A stretch of 64,000 nt of DNA from Stereum hirsutum FP-91666 SS1 (taxonomy: Eukaryota; Basidiomycota; Agaricomycetes; Russulales; Stereaceae), in the NCBI RefSeq assembly GCF_000264905.1, contig NW_006763138.1, positions 953,245 to 1,017,244 of the forward strand, given 5' to 3'. Within the stretch, counting starts at the first letter, position 1, and every line of letters begins with the position of its first letter. Positions 56,797-64,000 of this stretch are shown here, one piece after another. Both the position numbers and the translations under genes were made by a program. The notes beneath the pieces were generated by a model, which worked only from the letters and a program-made list of their open reading frames with translations, had not been told where the DNA came from and did not search any database.

Positions 56797-59227
56797 TTAC
56801 ACCACCATCGGGTCCTCGCTCTTATCCATGAGCCCATCCGCCTTCACGGCGTCACTGGCCTCATCCCCCCCAGGCTGCGACTTGAGCTGCGCCGGATTCG
56901 CATCCCCATTCGCGACAGAATGCGGCGGTGGGGGTGCCTCGCCCTCTCGGGACGGCTGTGTCGATGTCGACGACGAAGGCGACGCGGCGCTTTTTTCCGC
57001 GCGATCCTTCTCAGCGTCCGAGAGGTCGATGACGCTGTCGAAGGGTTCCTTGAGAGCCTCTTCATCATCCGCGTCGTCGATCCTGACATCCCCATCGGAG
57101 TCCTTCTCTTCCTCCCCTTTCTCCAACTCGTCCAGCTGCTCCTTCAAGCTCTTGGAACCCTCGGGCGACTCATCGCGGCCGGATCCAATAGGTTGCCCGA
57201 ACAGTGTACGGCCCCCCTCCGAGGCCGTATCCTCGTCCATATCATCCCCGCTATCGTCCTCATCACTGTCGTCCTGCTCGAACATCAAGGTTCCCGCATC
57301 GCTAAGGATACTCGAGCCAGGGTGGAACGAGATCCCACCGGTGCTGCCCAATACTCTCTGCAGACCACTGAACGCAGACGGCCCACCGAGCATGCTCCCA
57401 TTCAACGCGTTCGCCGGACCACCATCCTTGTCTCTCTCCGCCTGAGCATCCCTTCTGGCCCTGAACGTGAGCAGACGGGTCGTCGTGTAGATCTGGGGCA
57501 TTTCCCTCGGCGTCCTGTACCCAACGTTCTTGTCGACGCGGTCCCTGATCATGTCGTACCACTGCGGCTTGGTCATTCCATTGAGGAAAGCAACGATCAT
57601 GACGGTCATGTTGTCGCAGCCAATGCCGGCGCCGGAGGTGGTGTCGGGTGCGAGACAGAGCTCGCAGATGTTCTCACAGATTTCGGGGAGGTCCTTGCCT
57701 TCGTAGATCTGGAGACGAACGACGTCGATGACTTGTTGTGAGCTCAAGCAGTCCCAGATACCTGCAATGATCATGTGAGAACGAGTGGCTCAGTTGCTTG
57801 TCAAGAGAATAAAGGGCTTACCATCGCAAGCGAGCACGAGGAACTCGTCGTCGTCTGTGATATCGTGTGCGATGACGTCAGGATCTGCTGTTATGATTTG
57901 CTTCTCGGGTGTGATAGAGTAGTTCTTCTTGTACTCAAAGTCGCCCAGAGCCCTAGCAAGAGCCAAGTTGCCTGTACGCAAATGAAACAAAAACGGAGTG
58001 AAACGGAAAGAAGGCGATCTTCAACATATGCACCAGACCATTCAGGAAGGGCTTATCGGAGCACTCACCATTGACACGGCCGAACTCGATGTATCCACCA
58101 GCGGCCATAATCCTGCTTCGTTCGGCTGGAAGGAGATGAAGCCAATCAGTTTAACAATTAATGTGTAAAGCATTCGAGTTGTGCTCACTGTCGTTCTGAG
58201 GCTTATGGTCGTAGCTCAATGGCTTGGCCTGTCCTTTGACACCAAGGACGATTCGTGAATCGCCTGCATTTGCCTGACAAGAGCATGTCAAAATCGAATC
58301 ATCTGGGTAACACACAGGAAACGGAAGAGTACTTACAACATAGATCTTCTTGTCCTTCGTGATCAAGGCGGCCACAGCCGTGCACCCCGAAGGATCTCTC
58401 GTATAGGATGGATCTATTGACGCCGATCATGACCAAACCCCTCTCAATCTCCAAAGGGAAGGGGGCTTACCAGCGAGCATATCCTCATCCGTGCCCAAGA
58501 ACGCTCTCTTCAGCGCCTGATCATACTTGTTCTCCTTGTACGACTCTTCTTGTACCAAACGTTTGTGCACGTTTACACCGGCGAATCGTGCAGTGGATCC
58601 TCCTGAAAGGCGTGAAGAGATGCATTGAGCGATGCTGCTAGGAGCAAGCGTGTGGCGAGAGGGTAGACGTACCACCATGACCATCGTAAACAGCGAAGAA
58701 GGTGTTACTCTCCTCTGCTTCCTCATCTAATCGCAGGACAGTCGTGTGTGCGTCCTCCATGGCTACATCCCACAGTCAGCAAACCAGGTAACACACCGCA
58801 CCAAACATCACGACCAGAACGGTGAGTGGAGTACATGAAATGGAAATTGAAAACTTCCCGAGTCCAAAAGCGAACGGACGCTAAAGATAAACAAAACGAG
58901 ACTCACAGATTCGCCACCCCTGCATCTCCGAGACAGCATAGCTATACCGTTCATCTCCTCCCGTCTCCGTATGCTTATCCGTCGCTGGTGAATATGAAGT
59001 AATTTAGAACGAGGGAACGGGCGGGACGAAGAAGGCGGAACCGTCATGATCTTGCTCCTCTTCAAAGATTCAAGCGCGAAGGTTCCCCTCCTGATGGAGC
59101 ACGTACCTGGACTCGAGAGAGTTTGACCCTACGCGAACGAGATCAAGCGACCAAGAGAACGCACAGGAAGCGAGAGATGAGGCTCCTTGATTCAAAGCGA
59201 GGAAAAAATAGGGATAGGACGCACCAT
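56797..59227 (-). CDS. PP2C-type protein phosphatase (Ptc2/Ptc3-like)
   Basis: A metal-dependent Ser/Thr phosphatase. The protein begins MGQTLSSPATDKHTETGGDE and YAVSEMQGWRISMEDAHT, a strong match to Ptc2/3. Motifs: FFAVYDGHGG (metal Asp), NAGDSRIVLG, SYDHKPQN, ALARALGDF, LVLACDGIWDC and GCDNMTVMIV. The C-terminal ~170 residues are acidic and disordered, beyond the catalytic core, as in fungal Ptc2/3. The first coding exon contains only the ATG (59227-59225), followed by GTGCGT. The next coding exon is 22 nt (59128-59107). The family's near-invariant MGQTLS start supports this reading. Ptc2/3 proteins dampen stress MAPK and checkpoint kinases in yeast; that role here is inferred. Confidence 0.92.
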
Positions 59228-59715
59228 GACTCGTTACCGCAAATAGAGAATTCCTGAGTATTGAACCTGAAGGTGTTGGGATCCGGCGCTGAAATATTCC
59301 GATTCGTGCGAAGGAGATGGGGAAGAAACGGATAATCGGTGGAAATCACGAAGGACGAGGGCGGTGGATGAGAACAGTCGCGTGCAGAGGAAGAGCTGAG
59401 CGGAATGGGACTTGGCTGACTGCTTTTTGGAGCAGTTCAGACCGCGCCCCGCGTAAATTTCGTTGGCTTTTTCCGAGTATCCGGCGTGTCCTTGCCCCCT
59501 GCCACAGGAACTCGTCACCGCCCCGCTTTCATTATACTTCATGCTCAACATTCAACGATCATCCGTGACCAATTATTATTTACGCAGATAAAACAATTTA
59601 CATAGGCAATCGTGCTGCGTGGATGTCATTTTCACGTTCGAGGCCATTTCGTCAGCATAACTTAAAATCATAGATACTCTACACCCAACTACAGATTACA
59701 AGACACAGATACATT
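59228..59715. other. Intergenic region, PP2C promoter and 3' flank of the Scm3-like gene
   Basis: 488 bp between two minus-strand genes. Nothing else recognised. Confidence 0.5.
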
Positions 59716-62700
59716 TCATCCACCTTTCCTACCAATATTTGTCTCCCCATTCCTAAAATTCCCCGAGGAAAGTCTCTCCCTAGCCCTTTCCAAAGGCCGT
59801 GAACCATCAGCACTCCCAGCATCTTCTACACCCTTCTTCCCCGGTGCCCTGCTCACGCTCCGCCCTCTAGCAACACCCGTACTCGCATTTGTACTGTGAT
59901 CTTCGAAAGATACCTTCCTCGCCCTCGACTTACTCCTCCCTCTCGACTTGTCCTCCTCTTTCCCCTTTCCCTTCCCTTTCCCATTCTCCCTGCCCCTCTG
60001 ATCCCTCCCCCCATTTGATACCCTCGACACAGGCGGACTCCTCGGTATCGGTGAGCTATCCATCATATCCTCATCAAGCTCCGGCTCAGGCGACGACGGA
60101 GGAAGCGTCGCTTGCGAAGAAGAAGCATGCACGCTCTCGGGCCAACGATGACCGTGGTCACGGCTTGCGCTACTGGTGAGACCGTGATTGTGGCCGAGGT
60201 TACGAGGCGTTCGGTACGTAGACGTAGCTCTGGTTGTGGTAGACGAAGATGCAGATGCTATAGAGGAAGTGGAGATAGAGCCCGACATTGAAGCCGAGGA
60301 TGAAGCAGGAGGATCTGTAATCGAAGAGCCGGAGCCGTAGCTGCGCCCTCGCTGAGGGGTGGCCGAGTGCATCTGCTGATGTGGATATTGAACAGGGGGG
60401 TTCACAGGTGTCTGCGGCTGCCCTTGTCCCTGTCCTTGTTGATACGCAGGCCAAGCCGTCGGAGTGAACTGTCCTGGGCCTTGTCCCAATCCATTTGGGA
60501 AAGGCAAAGGTGGCACAGAACCCCACCGCTCCTGCTGGTCAGGTCCGCCAGGTCCACCGCCGCCATTCTGAATGATATACGAAAGCGACTGCATCGCCTG
60601 AGCGAGGAAATATTGTGCTTGTGAGATATCGATCGGTTGGTTGCCCATGTGTATCATGTTTGGATTCGGATTCGTGTCCGCGTTCGGTGTGGCGGGCCCG
60701 TCGACATGCACAGGAGGTTGGTGATGATTCGACGCTTGTTGCTGTGGATGCGGATGTGAGCGTACTTGGTGTACATCATAATCGTCGTAATCATGGTCGT
60801 AATCGTTGTCATCGTCCTCCTGTGCGTGCAGCGATGGTTGGTCTGGCGGCCTGGGAGGCGACCTGGAAGAACTCGGACTCCTCGGCCTCACAGACTTGGC
60901 CCTCGACCGTGACCTGGCCGTCGACTTCGACACGGACGCATCTTTTGCTTTGCCTTTGCCTTTATCAGGGACCTGAGATCGTCCGCGCCCATCTAACCAA
61001 ATCGCCACAAATAAAAATCACAAAAGAAACTGCGTGAATATTCCATCCAGCGTGATACACACCAAAAACGGAAGCCAAGGAAGAGTGTCCGAAGAATCTG
61101 CACACCCACCTAGCTTGTCCACAGCCACGCCATCCTCCGGCGACTCTGACGGCCCCAGCCCGGGCATCGACGCTGACGAGACTCGTTTCCGCTTCCGTCC
61201 AGCAGCAGCAGAAAGCGAAATCTTCGACGACGGTGCAGGTGCAGGTTTAGAAGACGCGCCACGCACAGGGCTCCCTTTCCTCGACATAGATCCGGACACG
61301 AACGATGCCAACGGCGGACCATCTGAAGAAGATCCCTGTCCATCGTCGTCTTCGTCTTCGTCGTCGTTGTCTGAGCCCAATAACCGTAACCGGGAATGAG
61401 ACTGAGACCGAGACTGAGCAAGTCGGGTAGAGGGAGTGCGTTGGCGTGGTGTGCTTTTGGCATTAGCGCTGGTGTTGGGTTGAGCTTTGCCCTTGCCTTT
61501 GTCCGAAGCCGGTATCGCAGGTGTAGACGTAGATGCACTCGGGTGAGACGGCCCTTTCGATTTCGGTCTCCCTCGAGGGCGCGAAGGCGCGGGCGCAGGT
61601 ACGTCCGACGATGTATCCTTATCCTTATCCTTCTCCTTGCCTTTCCATTTGTCTCTGAACCCACCATCCCGCCCAGCCAGCGAACTCGACGCCGCAGGGA
61701 CAGTAATTCTAGAGGTATTCGAGCCCGAACCGGACGGTGTGGCGTGACGAGCCTGCATTTGCAGTTGTGGCCCCGGCGTCGCAGTCGCCCTCGACGGCGC
61801 ACGCATAATCACGACTTCCGCTAAATTCCGCTTGGGAGCAGGAGTAGGTGCCGGTGTACAAGAAACCGTCGAATGTGGACGTGCGGGCGTCGGTTTCGCA
61901 GGTTGATGGTTTTTGGGATATGAAGCGGAAGCGGAAGAGGCAGAGGGAGTGGAGGCAGGAAAGTCGTTGAAATCGATAGAAGGGATAGGTTTGGACGCGC
62001 TGGAGCTGGATGACGCAGCAGGAGCATTTGCATGCTTATATGCAGGACGTGGCTTAGGACGGGGATTGGGATCTGGAGTCGGTGAGAAGACGGATGGCGT
62101 GCGGCTCACGACCGAAGACGAGGACTGAGGAGGCGTTTGTAGTTGCGATTGCGATGGTCTCTCGCGGGCGGAGAACCGGGCGGGGATGGATGGGACGGCG
62201 AACTGTATGGAAGGGGCTGGAGAGGGAGATGGGGGGTGTTGTGGTGTGGGGGAGTAACGAGTTGTAGGGGGAGGGGAAGGAGTGGGTGAGTCGAAGATTT
62301 CGATAACTTCGTCCCCTAGAGATTGTGCTGGGTGGGAAGATGGATGGTGTGGTCGAGGTGGTGGAGATGGTGGTGCGGAGGAAGGTGAGGGAGAACGGGA
62401 GTATGAAGGAGATGGGTCGGGGTCGAGGTCAGGGTCGGGTTCAGCTTCAGGGGAAGATGATTTCGCTATACGATATACAGCATTGTGCTCGTCGAAGTCC
62501 CATGTCCCCAGCTCATCCTCTGAAGAGTCCTCGTCGTCCTCGTCGCCTTCGTCATTATTGTCTTCGTGCAAAATCCGACGGACAGACCCATCTGAACGAG
62601 ATGCGTCGCTCTCTTCCTCCTCTTCCTGGGCAAGGGCGTTGAACTTGCCCTTGCCCAAACGTGAATGCGAGATATACGGCCCGTCAGGTTTCCCTCCGTC

Positions 62701-63615
62701 AATCTCAAGCGCGACATCAGAACGCTCTTCGTCCGGGATGACCTGCCTTGCCCTCACTACCTTTGACCCAACATCCGCCTCCGTCTCCCACTCCTCATCG
62801 CTGAATTCTTCATCCAAACCCATCTCCTGCCTCTCCCTCTCCAACCTCAGAAACTCCTTCAAATCATCCTGATCCTCCGGCCCCAGTGCTCTCTTCTTCT
62901 TTAACAACGCCTTCCTCTCTTTCTCCAAGAAATCCTTCGACCTCTGAATCTCCGCCTCGACCTCGTCGATCTCATCCGGCCCCTCCCCTTCCCCTTCGGT
63001 CACCGCACCGCCACCATCACTACTCGCATCATCCGCCTGGGCCGCCTTTGAGAGAAAGCCAAAGGAGTAGTCCGAGTTGATGGAGCGTAGAACACCGCGA
63101 TCCTTGATGACCTTACCGGTAGCAAAGTCGATGATATCGTCCTCGTCGAGAGGACGCGCGTAGCGCTCCGCGAGTTGATTCCATACGTTAAGAACGCGCA
63201 TGGTGGATTCGTGCCGGGCCTTCTGAAAGTCTATCTTGCTGATCTCGTCGGGCTCATTTCTCGATGCTGATGCAGAAGCTGAGTGAGAGTGGGACGTAGA
63301 TGCAGATGGTTCAGCATTAAAAGGAGATGAGGCATGATGAAGAGGACTGGATGGGGTGCGTGTCAGACGAGCTCGTTTGGATGGCGAAGGCTGCTCCCGG
63401 TCCGAATCTGCTGGTGGATAGTTTGTCGCGCGCGAAAGAGAGCGAGAAGGGGGTGTGGGAGATGCAGATGGGGTTATGAGCGAGAGCGTGGGTGGCCTCA
63501 GCTTTTCTGTTGGGTGGTTGTGAGCGTCCATAGAGCCCGACGTCGCGGGCGACAGAGTGGAGAGACGCGAGCGAGACGCGTCGAACGGCGAGTGCCACAC
63601 GTCACGTGCATTCAT
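59716..63615 (-). CDS. Scm3/HJURP-like (CENP-A chaperone) motif protein with long disordered tail
   Basis: Two exons (63615-61110 and 60992-59716) join in frame to 3783 nt, 1260 residues. The intron has GTGGGT and GTTAG ends. Near residues 115-165 lies STMRVLNVWNQLAERYARPL followed by DEDDIIDFATGKVIKDRGVL. This pattern (Trp...Tyr-Gly/Ala-Arg...Asp-Asp-Ile-Ile-Asp...Thr-Gly...Val...Asp-x-Gly) I recognise as the Scm3 signature that binds centromeric CENP-A/H4. A coiled-coil Glu/Lys/Arg segment follows (RSKDFLEKERKALLKKKRAL). The rest is very long Ser/Pro/acidic disorder with AT-hook-like RPRGRPKSKG and Arg/Ser-rich stretches. Homology rests on one short motif, so the assignment is moderate. A general chromatin protein is the alternative. 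Confidence 0.7.
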
Positions 63616-64000
63616 TGTCTTTTGCTTCCCCTTTCTGCTTCCGGCTCTCCAGATTTACGCTTTGCTCGACGCCATCGACGCCATCGACGTCGGTAACGAG
63701 GTGCAGATCAATGTCAACGTCTTGATCATCGGCTGCCCCAATCGAGTGATACATATTATTTGCAGCTGAACACTCACCAAACAAGGACGGTCTTTGTCCG
63801 TATCGGGCGGTTGTTGTCTTGTGCTTCTTATTGTCCTTTGCCGACGATCAACAGCCCAGTTCAAATTACCCTTATATTTGTTCTTGGCGATACAAAACCA
63901 GTGCGTGTTCTCTCTTTCCCTCTTCCTCGTACGTACTGTGCATACACACAGCTGGCTGGCCTACATACTTTCTTTTAACCTTTCAATCCTTCCTCGACGC
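63616..64000. other. Upstream region of the Scm3-like gene
   Basis: 385 bp to the right edge. Probably the promoter of the minus-strand gene; CT-rich tracts near the edge on the plus strand might belong to a gene outside the window. No gene seen. Confidence 0.4.

Noticed and set aside
56699..57741. Plus-strand frames of 248 and 273 codons
   Set aside because: Antisense to the conserved PP2C catalytic and acidic regions.
61034..62872. Several long plus-strand frames opposite the Scm3-like gene
   Set aside because: They are antisense shadows of its low-complexity Ser/Pro/Arg codons.

Overview
The window looks like nuclear DNA of a filamentous basidiomycete, most likely an Agaricomycete. Coding regions are broken by many 50-75 nt GT-AG introns, and several gene families are typical of that group: DUF6534 membrane proteins, intronless TPR-CHAT proteins, fast-evolving F-box proteins, and a zinc-knuckle non-LTR retrotransposon fragment. 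All calls come from reading the sequence; no database search was run. Internal exon borders were placed by eye and may be off by a base or two.

Layout. 1-10732 is gene-poor: the 3' end of a non-LTR retrotransposon at the left edge, then about 10 kb with microsatellites, a CT-rich promoter-like block and only doubtful exons. 10733-13220 is VPS45, whose middle 1139 bp (codons 108-412) lies in the opposite orientation. 13607-15336 is ERV46. 15792-18902 is a TPR-CHAT protease-like protein on the minus strand, followed on the same strand by a coiled-coil/AT-hook protein, a DUF2985 membrane protein, a DUF6534 membrane protein and a dienelactone hydrolase. On the plus strand from 30330 come a Sec14-type CRAL-TRIO protein and two tandem membrane-anchored amidohydrolase paralogues. 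Deoxyhypusine hydroxylase (-) and MRT4 (+) share a 200 bp divergent promoter. Then come a small hydrophilic protein, a secreted multicopper oxidase, a GNAT acetyltransferase, an F-box protein flanked by a duplicated gene fragment, the FACT subunit POB3, a second TPR-CHAT protein (+), a second F-box protein, a PP2C phosphatase whose first coding exon is only the ATG, and a 1260-residue protein with an Scm3/HJURP-like motif.

How the genes relate. Most are unrelated housekeeping genes: vesicle traffic (VPS45, ERV46), translation and ribosome biogenesis (DOHH, MRT4), chromatin (POB3, the Scm3-like protein). They are mixed with accessory families (CHAT, F-box, DUF6534, amidohydrolase pair). I see no biosynthetic cluster.

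The strongest unusual observation is the VPS45 inversion. If the central segment is flipped back in thought, the exons add up to an uninterrupted 642-codon frame with intact splice sites. The event is therefore either very recent or an assembly error.
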